From positions 62,001-126,000 of the forward strand of contig JACQFX010000009.1 in the NCBI GenBank assembly GCA_016199835.1: a stretch of DNA of 64,000 nucleotides. The letters are read 5' to 3'. The DNA comes from Nitrosomonadales bacterium. Lineage in GTDB: Bacteria; Pseudomonadota; Gammaproteobacteria; Burkholderiales; Gallionellaceae. Position numbers and translations under genes: made by a program. The notes beneath the pieces are model-generated. The model was given only the letters and a program-made list of their open reading frames with translations. It was not told the DNA's origin and did not search any database. This document shows, in pieces, positions 1 through 8,671 of this stretch; the first letter of the stretch is position 1; each line of letters opens with the position of its first letter.

Positions 1-920
1 CTGACAATGACCGGCAGCCCTGCTGCCATCGCTTCCAGCACGACCATGCCGAAGGTGTCGAATTTTGACAGCATGATGAAAATGTCCGCTGCGCGATAGT
101 AGCGCTCCAGCCCATCAACCTGCGTCCCGGCGAATGTCACGGCTTCGGCAACTCCCAGTGATTGCGCCATTTTACGATACTTGTCTTCGTTGCCCCTACC
201 CACCACAAGCAGCCGGATATTCGCATCGGGCCGCACAGCTCTGGCCTGGGCCAGCGCCGCGATGATGGCATCCAGTCCCTTGACCTCGAAATTCATGCCG
301 ACGAAGAGGAGCAAAATGTCGGCCGCACCGATGCCATACCGCCCCCGGATGTCGGCGCGGCAAGTGGCGCGATCTGGCGTGGAGAACCGCTCCACGTTCA
401 CGCCCGGATGGACGATTTGCCATTGTCCGGGCAAGGTCGCATATTCGCGGCGGAAGGCTTCCATGGCAATGGATGAAACCGGGAAGAAGCGCGAGGCAGC
501 GCCGTCTCGCATCAAGCTCCGCTCGATATGTATCACCGCGCGGTCATACAGGCTCGGACTCCTGCTCCGCACATTCCTGACCCAGCCTGCATGCGGAACG
601 CCATGTGCCGAATAGATGTCCGCGTGAAATATCCAGTGATGCGTATGCACCAGATCAAAACCCATGCGGCGTATTTTCCATTGCGCGACCCAGGCGAAAA
701 CCAGCGGCCCCAAAAAGCGTGGAAAGCGGATGATAGGGAGCTTGTGAAATGTGATGCGATCCGAACCGGCAACCCATTTGTTGGCGAAGACATGGATGTC
801 GAAATTCTCATTCCGTGCCAACCGCTCGGTGATTTCACTGGCAAACCGTTCGCCGCCGCCGACCAAGCCGTACTTGGGCACTACAACTGCAATTTTCCGG
901 CGTGTCCGGGTAACTTCCAT
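1..920 (-). CDS. Glycosyltransferase family 4 (GT-B), C-terminus cut by window edge
   Basis: Retaining GT-B glycosyltransferase, probably acting on the LPS core or O-chain in the cytoplasm. The ATG at 920 opens a frame that stays open to base 1, about 306 residues. Residues 14-26 hold the acceptor-loop motif VPKYGLVGGGERF. The last visible part, DTFGMVVLEAMAAG, is the nucleotide-sugar binding E-x7-E-like region with Asp in the first place. The overall look is WaaG-like (an LPS glucosyltransferase), but the exact sugar cannot be read from sequence. It diverges from the next gene across 170 bases in which I see no clear promoter. The stop codon lies beyond the left edge. Confidence 0.85.
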   Translation of the reverse strand, partial: MEVTRTRRKIAVVVPKYGLVGGGERFASEITERLARNENFDIHVFANKWVAGSDRITFHKLPIIRFPRFLGPLVFAWVAQWKIRRMGFDLVHTHHWIFHADIYSAHGVPHAGWVRNVRSRSPSLYDRAVIHIERSLMRDGAASRFFPVSSIAMEAFRREYATLPGQWQIVHPGVNVERFSTPDRATCRADIRGRYGIGAADILLLFVGMNFEVKGLDAIIAALAQARAVRPDANIRLLVVGRGNEDKYRKMAQSLGVAEAVTFAGTQVDGLERYYRAADIFIMLSKFDTFGMVVLEAMAAGLPVIV

Positions 921-1090
921 AGCGGCGATTCCAATCGGGGCTGGTCATGGGTTAGGCCGCGAATTATACATGGCCTCAACTGCGAGACGCGGCTGGCCGC
1001 ACGGCAAATCGGGATCAAGGTGATAGCCTGTTACATGGGATATGGCTAGAATGCGCGGCATCCGTAGGCACATTTCTCCTTATTCACTTC

Positions 1091-1930
1091 ATGTTCTCAA
1101 TCCTGATCCCCACCTGGAACAACCTCGCGCTGCTGCAACTATGCGTGAAGAGCATCCGGCAGAACTCCTCCCACAAGCACCAGATCATCGTTCACGTCAA
1201 CGACGGCAGCGACGGCACGCTCGACTGGGTGCGCGAGCAACAGCTTGATCACACACATTCGCCGCAGAACGTGGGTATCTGCCTCGCAGTGAACGAGTCG
1301 GCGATGCTGGCGAACCATGACTACATCCTCTACCTGAACGATGACATGTACTGCTGCCCCGGATGGGACGCGGCGCTGATCGCCAAACTGAAGGGGCTGG
1401 ACACCGATCTGTTCATGCTTTCCGGCACCATGATAGAACCGGTGGACACGGGCAACCCTTGCGTGCTCGTGCATGACTACGGGCGCGACCCTGCCGTTTT
1501 TGCTGAAGAGCGCCTGCTGTTCGAGCTGCCAAACTACCGCAAGGCAGACTGGTACGGCGCGACCTGGCCGCCTACGCTGGTGCATGCCAAATGGTGGTTC
1601 AAGGTGGGCGGTTACAGCAGCGAGTTTTCACCCGGCATGAGCAGCGACAACGATTTCTCGATGAAGCTGTGGCATGCCGGATGCAGGATATTTTTAGGTG
1701 TGGGCGGCTCGCTGGTGTACCACTTCCAGTGCAAATCCACAGGCAAGATAAAGAAGAACGACGGCGGCAAACAGTTCCTGCACAAGTGGGGCATGCGCCA
1801 GTCGGTGTTCGACCGCTATTACCTGCGGCGCGGGGAGCCTGCGCAATCACTGCATCTGCCCGATCCTGAAGACACGCGCGATTTTCGCTGGCAGTTGCTG
1901 CGCAGCGATCTGAAGCGCAGGCTGGGGTGA
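1091..1930 (+). CDS. Glycosyltransferase family 2
   Basis: GT-A inverting glycosyltransferase of 279 residues. The N-terminus FSILIPTWNN (2-11) and NDGSDGT (about 37-43) form the nucleotide-binding fold. YLNDDMY (81-87) carries the DxD-like metal site. There is no membrane segment, so it is a cytoplasmic or peripheral enzyme. It is the only plus-strand gene in the first 31 kb and lies between the WaaG-like gene and the WaaE-like gene, consistent with core or O-chain assembly. No strong Shine-Dalgarno precedes the ATG. The gene ends seven bases before a 44-bp palindromic repeat shared with the convergent neighbour. Donor and acceptor are unknown. Confidence 0.85.
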   Translation: MFSILIPTWNNLALLQLCVKSIRQNSSHKHQIIVHVNDGSDGTLDWVREQQLDHTHSPQNVGICLAVNESAMLANHDYILYLNDDMYCCPGWDAALIAKLKGLDTDLFMLSGTMIEPVDTGNPCVLVHDYGRDPAVFAEERLLFELPNYRKADWYGATWPPTLVHAKWWFKVGGYSSEFSPGMSSDNDFSMKLWHAGCRIFLGVGGSLVYHFQCKSTGKIKKNDGGKQFLHKWGMRQSVFDRYYLRRGEPAQSLHLPDPEDTRDFRWQLLRSDLKRRLG

Positions 1931-1936
1931 GCTTTA

Positions 1937-1980
1937 GTAGGTCGGGCTCTGCCCGCCATGTCGGGCGCAGCCCGACCTAC
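1937..1980. repeat. 44-bp REP-like palindromic element, copy 1
   Basis: The ends are GTAGGTCGGGC and GCCCGACCTAC, complementary over 11 bases, with internal GCCCGCCATGTCGGGC. The same 44-bp layout recurs at 2744-2787 and 51795-51838. It lies between two convergent genes and could act as a bidirectional transcript end. Its right end supplies the TAG stop codon of the minus-strand gene. Confidence 0.85.
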
Positions 1981-2717
1981 AAAATCAGGCTCCTCAGTTT
2001 TTCATATTTGCGGTAAGTCGTGCGCGCGTTCATGCGCGCGATATTGAAACCGGCGACGCCATCCAGGAAACCCAGCCTCAGGCAGTAGGTGCGCAAAAAA
2101 GCCCACGCGCCCCGCACCGGCGCATCCGCGCTGGTTGCCGTCTTGCCCTTGCTGTACATCTGCTGTGCCGCCGCAGAGGAATACTGTTCGATCTTGCGCT
2201 CCACATCCGCCTCGGCCAGGTAGCTGTAATGCAGCAACGGGCTGGACAACTTGCCCGTACGTCCTTGCAGGATCACGCTTTCGTGCACGAGATCGTCGGA
2301 GAAGCGCCCCTGTTTTCTTTTGAACAACCGCAACACATAGTCGGGATACCAGCCCGAATGGCGGATGAACCGACCGCAGAACTGCGACAGGCGTGGCAGA
2401 TAGAAACCTTCCGCACTGGCGCCTTCCATTGCCTTGATGAGTTGTGCGCGCAACTCCGGCGTGACGCGTTCGTCTGCATCGAGCGATAGCACCCAGTCTT
2501 TCGTGGCGTAATCGAGCGCACGGTTTTTCTGCGCACCGAAGCCGGGCCAATCGTGGATATAAACGTGTTGAGTGAATTCGCGCGCGATGGCAACCGTGTC
2601 ATCGGTACTGCCCGAATCCACCACGATGATCTCGTCCGCCCAGCTCACCGATTCGAGGCAGGCACGCAGGTTATGCGCTTCGTTTTTGGTGATGAGGGTG
2701 ATGGACAGGCTACTCAC
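1977..2717 (-). CDS. WaaE/KdtX-like family 2 glycosyltransferase
   Basis: 246-residue GT2 enzyme that resembles the LPS-core beta-glucosyltransferase WaaE (KdtX). It starts SSLSITLITKNEAHNLRACL; VVDSGSTDDT (32-41) and LDADERVTPELR (79-90) are the nucleotide and metal sites. The helical, basic C-terminus is typical of WaaE-like proteins and suggests membrane association. The start is GTG at 2717, with only a weak upstream AGG. The TAG stop is formed by the edge of the 44-bp repeat. Assignment to the WaaE group is by motif recognition; the sugar transferred is inference. Confidence 0.82.
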   Translation of the reverse strand: MSSLSITLITKNEAHNLRACLESVSWADEIIVVDSGSTDDTVAIAREFTQHVYIHDWPGFGAQKNRALDYATKDWVLSLDADERVTPELRAQLIKAMEGASAEGFYLPRLSQFCGRFIRHSGWYPDYVLRLFKRKQGRFSDDLVHESVILQGRTGKLSSPLLHYSYLAEADVERKIEQYSSAAAQQMYSKGKTATSADAPVRGAWAFLRTYCLRLGFLDGVAGFNIARMNARTTYRKYEKLRSLIL

Positions 2718-2743
2718 AGTTCATGCGCCTTGATTCGCGAGGG

Positions 2744-2787
2744 GTAGGTCGGGCTCCGCCCGACATGGCGGGCAAAGCCCACCCTAC
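2744..2787. repeat. 44-bp REP-like palindromic element, copy 2
   Basis: It begins GTAGGTCGGGC and ends GCCCACCCTAC, with internal GCCCGACATGGCGGGC. Length and layout are identical to copies 1 and 3. It sits between the waaE-like gene start and the fcl stop, and supplies the fcl TAG stop at 2784-2786. Confidence 0.85.
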
Positions 2788-3764
2788 GCCAAAGACTTGA
2801 GGTAATCCGCATAGGCCAACGCTATGCCTGTGCGCAGATCGGTCCGGGCTTTCCATCCCAGCCCTGCCGCACGGCTAACATCAAGCAGCTTTCTGGGCGT
2901 GCCATCCGGCTTGCTGGTATCGAACGTCAGCGCGCCTTCGAAACCCACGACCTCTTGCGCCAGTTGCGCCAATTCCTTGATGGTGACATCCGCACCGCAG
3001 CCAACATTGACCAGCGGCGGATGAGCTTCGTTGTACAGACCTGAAAGACTTTCCTGCGGCAAAGTCATCAGGTGGATGCACGCGTCTGCCATGTCGTCGC
3101 TATACAGGAATTCGCGGCGCGGTGTGCCCGTGCCCCACACCACCATCTCGCTGTCGCCGCGCTGTTTGGCTTCGTGCATTTTGCGGATCAGCGCGGGCAG
3201 GACGTGGGAATTCTGCAAGTCGTAATTGTCGTTCGGCCCATACAGATTGGTGGGCATGGCCGCCAGATAGCGCGTGCCGTACTGGCGGTTGTAGGCCCAG
3301 CACATCTCGATGCCCGCGATCTTGGCCAGCGCGTAGGGACGGTTGGTCGCTTCCAGCGGGCCGGTGAGCAGATGCTCTTCCTTCATCGGCTGCGGGCACT
3401 CGCGCGGATAAATGCAGGATGAGCCGAGGAACAACAGGCCCTTGACCTGGTTGCGCCAGGCTTCGTGAATCACGTTGGTCTGGATCGCCAGGTTCTGCTG
3501 GATGAATTCCGCCGGATAGGTGTTGTTGGCATGGATGCCGCCGACTTTCGCCGCCGCGAGAAAAACATACTCGGGCTTTTCCGCTGCGAAAAAATCACGC
3601 ACCGCAGACTGATCAGTCAAGTTCAGTTCGGCATGGGTACGAGTGATGAGGTTGCGGTAACCCTGGGCATGGAGTTGGCGTACCAATGCCGAACCGACCA
3701 GGCCGCGATGGCCCGCAACAAAAATCTTGCTGTCGAGTTGCATGGACGATCCCGCTTTACTCAT
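2784..3764 (-). CDS. fcl: GDP-L-fucose synthase
   Basis: Bifunctional 3,5-epimerase/4-reductase that turns GDP-4-keto-6-deoxy-mannose into GDP-L-fucose with NADPH. It has 326 residues, near the usual family length. [14 protein letters not shown] (18-31) is the Rossmann loop. SSCIYP (115-120) and Y144-x3-K148 form the SDR catalytic set. The ATG at 3764 overlaps the end of gmd by eight bases, so the pair is translationally coupled; a second ATG at 3743 is possible. The stop codon lies in the 44-bp repeat. Gmd and Fcl together commit this locus to a fucose-containing glycan. Confidence 0.95.
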   Translation of the reverse strand: MSKAGSSMQLDSKIFVAGHRGLVGSALVRQLHAQGYRNLITRTHAELNLTDQSAVRDFFAAEKPEYVFLAAAKVGGIHANNTYPAEFIQQNLAIQTNVIHEAWRNQVKGLLFLGSSCIYPRECPQPMKEEHLLTGPLEATNRPYALAKIAGIEMCWAYNRQYGTRYLAAMPTNLYGPNDNYDLQNSHVLPALIRKMHEAKQRGDSEMVVWGTGTPRREFLYSDDMADACIHLMTLPQESLSGLYNEAHPPLVNVGCGADVTIKELAQLAQEVVGFEGALTFDTSKPDGTPRKLLDVSRAAGLGWKARTDLRTGIALAYADYLKSLA

Positions 3765-4845
3765 GGCGATTTAAAGTTTTGTAGCCATGCTTCTTGACCA
3801 GCTCGTCGCGCTCCGATGCCTTCAGGTCTTCGCGCACCATTTCGGCGACGAGTTCCTTGAAGGTGATCTTCGGCGTCCAACCGAGTTTTTCGCGCGCCTT
3901 GCTCGGGTCGCCCAGCAGGGTCTCGACTTCGGTCGGGCGGAAGTAGCGCGGATCGACCGCGACGATGCAGCGGCCCTCGGCGTCGTAACCCTTCTCGTCC
4001 ACGCCCTCGCCTTCCCAGCGAATATGCATGCCCAGCTCTTCGGCCGCCGCGTTGACGAAGTCGCGCACGCTGTATTGCACGCCGGTGGCGATCACGAAAT
4101 CTTCGGGCTGATCCTGCTGCAGCATCAGCCATTGCATCTCGACATAATCCTTGGCATGGCCCCAGTCGCGCAAAGAATTCATGTTGCCCAGATACAGGCA
4201 ATCCTGCAGTTCCAGCTTGATGCGCGCCAGCGCGCGCGTGATCTTGCGCGTGACGAAGGTTTCGCCGCGCACCGGCGATTCGTGGTTGAACAGGATACCG
4301 TTGCAGGCATAAATTCCATACGCCTCGCGATAGTTGACGGTGATCCAGTAGGCATACAGCTTGGCCACGGCATACGGGCTGCGCGGATAAAACGGTGTGG
4401 TTTCTTTCTGCGGGATCTCCTGCACCAGGCCATACAGCTCGGAGGTGGATGCCTGATAGAAGCGCGTCTTCTTTTCGAGGCCGAGGATGCGGATCGCTTC
4501 GAGCACGCGCAGCGCGCCCAGCGCATCGGAGTTGGCCGTGTATTCCGGCTCCTCGAACGACACTGCGACGTGGCTCTGCGCGGCGAGGTTATATATCTCG
4601 TCAGGCTGCACCTGCTGGATGATGCGCACCAGGCTGCTGGAATCGGTCATGTCGCCGTAATGCAGGATGAAATTGCGGTGGCTGATGTGCGGGTCCTGAT
4701 ACAGGTGGTCGATGCGGTCGGTGTTGAACAGCGAAGAACGGCGCTTGATGCCATGCACCACATAACCCTTCTTCAACAGAAATTCGGCCAGATAAGCGCC
4801 GTCCTGTCCGGTGACGCCAGTGATCAATGCAATTTTATTTGTCAT
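3757..4845 (-). CDS. gmd: GDP-mannose 4,6-dehydratase
   Basis: Converts GDP-D-mannose to GDP-4-keto-6-deoxy-D-mannose. At 362 residues it matches the canonical bacterial enzyme. [11 protein letters not shown] (10-20) binds [16 protein letters not shown] (35-46) is a family signature, and STSELYG (133-139) with Y158-x3-K162 forms the active site. The substrate comes from the ManC product encoded at 32 kb. Because a GDP-heptose pathway is also encoded here, a Gmd-like enzyme acting on GDP-heptose was considered, but the motifs are those of true Gmd. It is followed directly by fcl. Confidence 0.96.
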   Translation of the reverse strand: MTNKIALITGVTGQDGAYLAEFLLKKGYVVHGIKRRSSLFNTDRIDHLYQDPHISHRNFILHYGDMTDSSSLVRIIQQVQPDEIYNLAAQSHVAVSFEEPEYTANSDALGALRVLEAIRILGLEKKTRFYQASTSELYGLVQEIPQKETTPFYPRSPYAVAKLYAYWITVNYREAYGIYACNGILFNHESPVRGETFVTRKITRALARIKLELQDCLYLGNMNSLRDWGHAKDYVEMQWLMLQQDQPEDFVIATGVQYSVRDFVNAAAEELGMHIRWEGEGVDEKGYDAEGRCIVAVDPRYFRPTEVETLLGDPSKAREKLGWTPKITFKELVAEMVREDLKASERDELVKKHGYKTLNRHE

Positions 4846-4893
4846 GCAAACACCCCGTTTATGCTGATAGCGGATTATATTTCAAGTCGTACT

Positions 4894-6747
4894 TCATGCT
4901 GTCATATCCGGCACATATTCCGGCACCCATTGCGCCAGTGTGCGTTTCGCCTCTGCATCGTCCAGCACAATATGCGCGCTCACGAAGCTTAGCAATTCCT
5001 GCAACCAGTCGACATTTACCCCCTGCGCGCGCGCGATGCGCAGCTTGGGATGCGGCGTAGGCAGCGTGTGTTCGTTGTCGGAGAGCAACTCTTCATACAG
5101 TTTCTCGCCGGGACGCAGGCCGGTGAATTCGATGCGGATGTCATCTTCGCTGAAACCGGACAGGCGGATCATGTCGCGCGCCAGATCGGCAATCTTCACC
5201 GGTTCGCCCATGTCCAGCACGAATATCTCGCCGCCGCTTCCCATCAGCCCGGCTTGCAGCACCAGCTGTGCCGCCTCGGGGATGGACATGAAATAGCGCG
5301 TAATCTCCGGATGAGTGACGGTCACGGGGCCGCCTTGGGCGATCTGTTCGCGAAACTTCGGGATCACGCTGCCGGTGCTGCCCAGCACATTGCCGAAACG
5401 CACCATCACGAAGCGCGTGCCCTCCGCCTGCTGCAAGCCCTGGCACACCATCTCGGCGAGGCGCTTGCTCGCGCCCATCACGTTGGTCGGGTTCACCGCC
5501 TTATCGGTGGAGATCAACACGAACCGTTCCACGCCGCTACGTTGCGCCGCATAGGCCACACAACAGGTGCCGAGCACGTTATTGCGCACTGCCTGCCATG
5601 CGTTGCGCTGCTCCATGAGCGGCACATGCTTGTATGCGGCGGCATGGAACACCACGGCGGGGCGATGCTTGCCCATCACTTCGTCCAGCCGTGCCCGGTC
5701 GCGCACGTCTCCGATCAGGAATTCACATGGCAGATCGAGCCTGGTCATCCGCAGTTCTTGTTCAATGGTATAGAGCGCGAATTCGTTCTGTTCGAACAGC
5801 ATGAGTACGCCCGGATCGAAGCGCGCGATCTGGCGGCACAATTCGGAACCGATGGAACCGCCCGCGCCGGTGACCAGTACCGCTTTGCCGCTGATCAGCC
5901 CATGCAATCCCGCATCATCCAGTTGCACGGGATCGCGCCCCAGCAGATCGTCAAGCTCAACGGCACGCAATTGCGAGATGGCGACACGCCCGTCCAGCAG
6001 ATCGTCGAACGAGGGTACGGTCAACACCTTGAGGTCGGCCTGATTGCACAACTTGATTGCGCGCCTGCGTGCCTGATGTGAACCTGAAGGCATCGCCACG
6101 ATGGCCTGCGTCACGCCCATTTGCGTCGCCCACTGTGGCAGCTCGTCCAGCGCGCCCAGCACCTTGATGCCATTCAACAGGCGCCCATGCTTATCGGCAT
6201 CGTCATCCAGAAATCCGACTATGCGCCAGGCATCGCTGCGCGCCAATTCCCTGGACAGATTAACCGCTGCATCATCTGCGCCCAGCACCAGCACCGGCTC
6301 CCCGCCCAATTTGATGTTGCGATACAGGCCCTGCTCGCGCCACAAGCGATAGATGAAACGGCTGCCGCCCATGATGAGCAGCAGCAGAACGGGATCGATC
6401 ACCAGAACCGAACGCGGCGCCACCGCGCTGATGCGGAACATCCACAGCACGACAGGAATCAGCATGGCCCCGGCGAACACGGCCAGAAAAATGCGGCGTA
6501 GATCGGCAACGCTGGCGTAGCGCCACAATCCGCGATACAGGCCGGAGGCCCAGAACACCGCACCCTGCAAGGGCACGACCCAGGCCATAGTGCGCAGCAT
6601 CTCTGCTTCGAAGTCCAGCGGCAACTCGAAATTGAAACGCAATAGATAGGCAGCCCCCCATGCGAATGCTGCCGCGACCAGATCATGCAGCAGCGCCAGC
6701 AAGGTGCGCGGGTTCAGTTTAATCATGCCGCTTCCAGCGCCCCGCAT
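4894..6747 (-). CDS. WbpM/CapD-type UDP-GlcNAc C6 dehydratase, membrane-anchored
   Basis: Large polysaccharide-type nucleotide-sugar dehydratase of 617 residues that makes UDP-4-keto-6-deoxy-HexNAc at the inner membrane. Residues 15-130 hold about four hydrophobic segments. Residues 150-250 are a CoA-binding-like Rossmann domain (VLVLGADDA). Residues 290-600 are the SDR dehydratase domain with GAGGSIGSELCRQ (294-306), STDKAVNP (413-420) and GASKR. A second ATG at 6726 (MIKLNPRTLL) could be the true start. It follows the WbpL-like transferase by only a few bases, as in the wbpV-wbpL-wbpM order of Pseudomonas O-antigen loci. Confidence 0.93.
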   Translation of the reverse strand: MRGAGSGMIKLNPRTLLALLHDLVAAAFAWGAAYLLRFNFELPLDFEAEMLRTMAWVVPLQGAVFWASGLYRGLWRYASVADLRRIFLAVFAGAMLIPVVLWMFRISAVAPRSVLVIDPVLLLLIMGGSRFIYRLWREQGLYRNIKLGGEPVLVLGADDAAVNLSRELARSDAWRIVGFLDDDADKHGRLLNGIKVLGALDELPQWATQMGVTQAIVAMPSGSHQARRRAIKLCNQADLKVLTVPSFDDLLDGRVAISQLRAVELDDLLGRDPVQLDDAGLHGLISGKAVLVTGAGGSIGSELCRQIARFDPGVLMLFEQNEFALYTIEQELRMTRLDLPCEFLIGDVRDRARLDEVMGKHRPAVVFHAAAYKHVPLMEQRNAWQAVRNNVLGTCCVAYAAQRSGVERFVLISTDKAVNPTNVMGASKRLAEMVCQGLQQAEGTRFVMVRFGNVLGSTGSVIPKFREQIAQGGPVTVTHPEITRYFMSIPEAAQLVLQAGLMGSGGEIFVLDMGEPVKIADLARDMIRLSGFSEDDIRIEFTGLRPGEKLYEELLSDNEHTLPTPHPKLRIARAQGVNVDWLQELLSFVSAHIVLDDAEAKRTLAQWVPEYVPDMTA

Positions 6748-6752
6748 CCGGG

Positions 6753-7733
6753 CTACTCATGACGATTCCGGCAAAATGTTTTCCAACTGCGATCCAGCGC
6801 CAGCATCAACAGGGTGTAAATCCCGCCCCAGATCAAAAACACCAGCCACGGAAAATCCGGCGAAGTACGCATGGCCCAAATGGCCGACACACCAGCAGCG
6901 AACATCAGGACGTATCCCAGAAATGCCGTGTAGCGATGCCCCCAGCCAACCTGCACCAGGCGCTGGTAGTAATGTTCGCGATGCGCCTCCGTGATCTTCG
7001 CTCCGCGCAACGTGCGCTTCACCAGCGTAACCGTCGCATCCGCAATGAATGGGGAAAACACCAGTGGCGGGAACCATGCGGGCCAGTGGCCGCTTTGCCA
7101 GCCCCAGACACCCATCGCAGCAGACAGGAAGCCGAGCGGAATGGCGCCCGCATCGCCCATGAAAACCTTGGCCGGATGTGCGTTGTAGTAAAGAAAACCG
7201 AGCGCGGCCGCGCCGACGGAAAAGTTCAGCATGGCCTGCGTATCGTCGCCATGCATCAGCGCAGCGACGCCATACATGCTGAAACCGAAAAACGCCATGC
7301 CGCCCGCGAGCCCGTCCGAGCCGTCCATGAAGTTATACAGGTTGGTCATCCACACCGCATACAGCAACACGGCCAGCGCCAGTGCCACATCTTGCCACAG
7401 TACGCCTGAGCCCAGCACCAGCATGAAGGCCGCAATGAAATGCGCGAATAGCCGCCTGACCACTGGCAAGCCACGCACGTCATCCAGCAGCGAGACACCA
7501 AACAACAGGATCGCCGGTATCACTATCCACCAGGCCAGCAAGTTGATGACCAGCACCCAGCCGCAAAATATGCCTGCCATCAGGCCCACGCCACCGATGC
7601 GCGGAATGGGCTCTTCATGCAAGGAGCGTTCATTGGGAAAATCCTGAATCGTCTTGCCGATCTTGCTGGCAAGCAGAATGATGGTCAGCAACATGGTGAC
7701 CAATGCGGAAACTACAGGAGAATAATGAGCCAT
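6753..7733 (-). CDS. WbpL/WecA-type undecaprenyl-phosphate glycosyl-1-phosphate transferase
   Basis: Polytopic membrane enzyme (326 residues, about ten hydrophobic segments) that starts glycan synthesis by moving a HexNAc-1-phosphate onto undecaprenyl phosphate. Family motifs are in order: DFPNERSLH (31-39), RIGG (45-48), SLLDDVRGL (81-89, the Mg-binding Asp pair), NLYNFMDGSDGLAGG (131-145) and FMGDAGAIPLG (191-201). It lies between the toxin-antitoxin pair and the WbpM-like gene. Probable substrates are the UDP-6-deoxy-HexNAc products of the flanking enzymes, by analogy with WbpL. Confidence 0.92.
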   Translation of the reverse strand: MAHYSPVVSALVTMLLTIILLASKIGKTIQDFPNERSLHEEPIPRIGGVGLMAGIFCGWVLVINLLAWWIVIPAILLFGVSLLDDVRGLPVVRRLFAHFIAAFMLVLGSGVLWQDVALALAVLLYAVWMTNLYNFMDGSDGLAGGMAFFGFSMYGVAALMHGDDTQAMLNFSVGAAALGFLYYNAHPAKVFMGDAGAIPLGFLSAAMGVWGWQSGHWPAWFPPLVFSPFIADATVTLVKRTLRGAKITEAHREHYYQRLVQVGWGHRYTAFLGYVLMFAAGVSAIWAMRTSPDFPWLVFLIWGGIYTLLMLALDRSWKTFCRNRHE

Positions 7734-7795
7734 AGAGAGAAACGTAGATTCAGGAAAGTATTGCGGCTGTCGGAGAGTTAATGAAGAACACGTCG

Positions 7796-8287
7796 CTATG
7801 TCTCCGCCAAATCAAGGGTTCGCGCTTGCTGTTGAAGGCGGTAGACAATTTCCAGAAGAAGTTGCGCAGCATGATCCGCAGACAAGAGCGCATCAAGAAA
7901 TAAATTCGGACTGCTCATGTATTCATGCACCAGCAAATTCCGCAGCTTGCGTATGCCTATGAAGTCTTCCGCTGACTCAACCCAGCCCATGCGCTCCGCA
8001 TAAGCCAGCACATCCAGCAACGACTTGGGTTGTTCGCCCAGCAAATTTGCGAAACGGGGAACCAGTTTTTCGCCGATATGGTCTTGCAATCTGGCAAAAC
8101 GGGAAACAAAAGCATCTATCTTTTCAGCCAAGTCTTCCCGCTCGGAAAGTTTTTCTACCCAGGATATGTCTATAGGCTGCGCAAAAAGCGTGCGCCGGGA
8201 ATAGGAAAGATGAGCCGCTTCTTTTACTGCCAATTGCAAAGCCTGTATTGCGGCCTCCGCATATTCGGGCAAATAGCGCAAACTCAT
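7796..8287 (-). CDS. hepT: HepT-like HEPN toxin (Rx4HxY motif)
   Basis: All-helical HEPN-family protein of 163 residues. RNLLVHEY (116-123) matches the Rx4HxY signature: Arg and His are the RNase site, and the Tyr is the residue AMPylated by the partner antitoxin in characterised MntA/HepT systems. The start overlaps the stop of the nucleotidyltransferase gene as ATGA, so the pair is co-translated. It is probably a toxin cleaving RNA, silenced by the upstream gene product. It sits between the WbpL-like and WbpV-like sugar genes, suggesting the pair was inserted into that group. Confidence 0.85.
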   Translation of the reverse strand: MSLRYLPEYAEAAIQALQLAVKEAAHLSYSRRTLFAQPIDISWVEKLSEREDLAEKIDAFVSRFARLQDHIGEKLVPRFANLLGEQPKSLLDVLAYAERMGWVESAEDFIGIRKLRNLLVHEYMSSPNLFLDALLSADHAAQLLLEIVYRLQQQARTLDLAET

Positions 8288-8583
8288 AGCAACACACCCG
8301 TGCGTTTGGCCACCTCAAAAACCGGTGCGCTGGGCGTTTGGCCATCTTTGAGCAAGAGATCAATCTTGCGCTCTCCCAATGCCATGATCATGGCGCCGTA
8401 AATCTTGCAGATGGTCTGCGCCCGGTTATTCAAAACGGCATCGGTTTCCAACAGCAGATCAATATCCCCACCGCGTTGCGCATCATCAACACGCGAGCCA
8501 AACAGCCAGACACGGTGGGGAACACCCAACACGCGGCTGGCAATTTGCTTGATTATGGCGATTTGTTCGTCGGCGAGTCTCAT
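8284..8583 (-). CDS. mntA: MntA-like nucleotidyltransferase antitoxin
   Basis: Minimal nucleotidyltransferase of about 99 residues from the ATG at 8583; a TTG seven codons upstream is less likely. GSRVDDAQRGGDIDLL carries the GS-x9-DxD active site of the MNT family, one residue shorter than the usual x10 spacing. In studied pairs this protein AMPylates the HepT tyrosine and so neutralises it. It overlaps hepT by four bases, antitoxin first. The 70-odd bases upstream separate it from the epimerase gene and hold only an imperfect inverted repeat. Confidence 0.85.
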   Translation of the reverse strand: MRLADEQIAIIKQIASRVLGVPHRVWLFGSRVDDAQRGGDIDLLLETDAVLNNRAQTICKIYGAMIMALGERKIDLLLKDGQTPSAPVFEVAKRTGVLL

Positions 8584-8671
8584 GGCAGTTATTCTATCAG
8601 GCAACCGCCTGTCGGAGGGATACGGCGGAGTAACAATCCACCGGCAGAACCGGGGATTTACCTCACTGAAA

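Noticed and set aside
2784-4845. Gmd/Fcl acting on GDP-heptose to make a 6-deoxy-heptose
   Set aside because: Motifs and lengths match canonical GDP-mannose enzymes, and ManC provides GDP-mannose; no heptose-specific features were recognised.
3787-4992. 401-residue plus-strand open frame across gmd
   Set aside because: It is antisense to gmd, His/Ala-rich, and has no recognisable motif; the opposite strand encodes a complete, conserved enzyme.
5050-6081. 343-residue plus-strand open frame opposite the WbpM-like gene
   Set aside because: No protein-like motif; the minus strand carries the full dehydratase.
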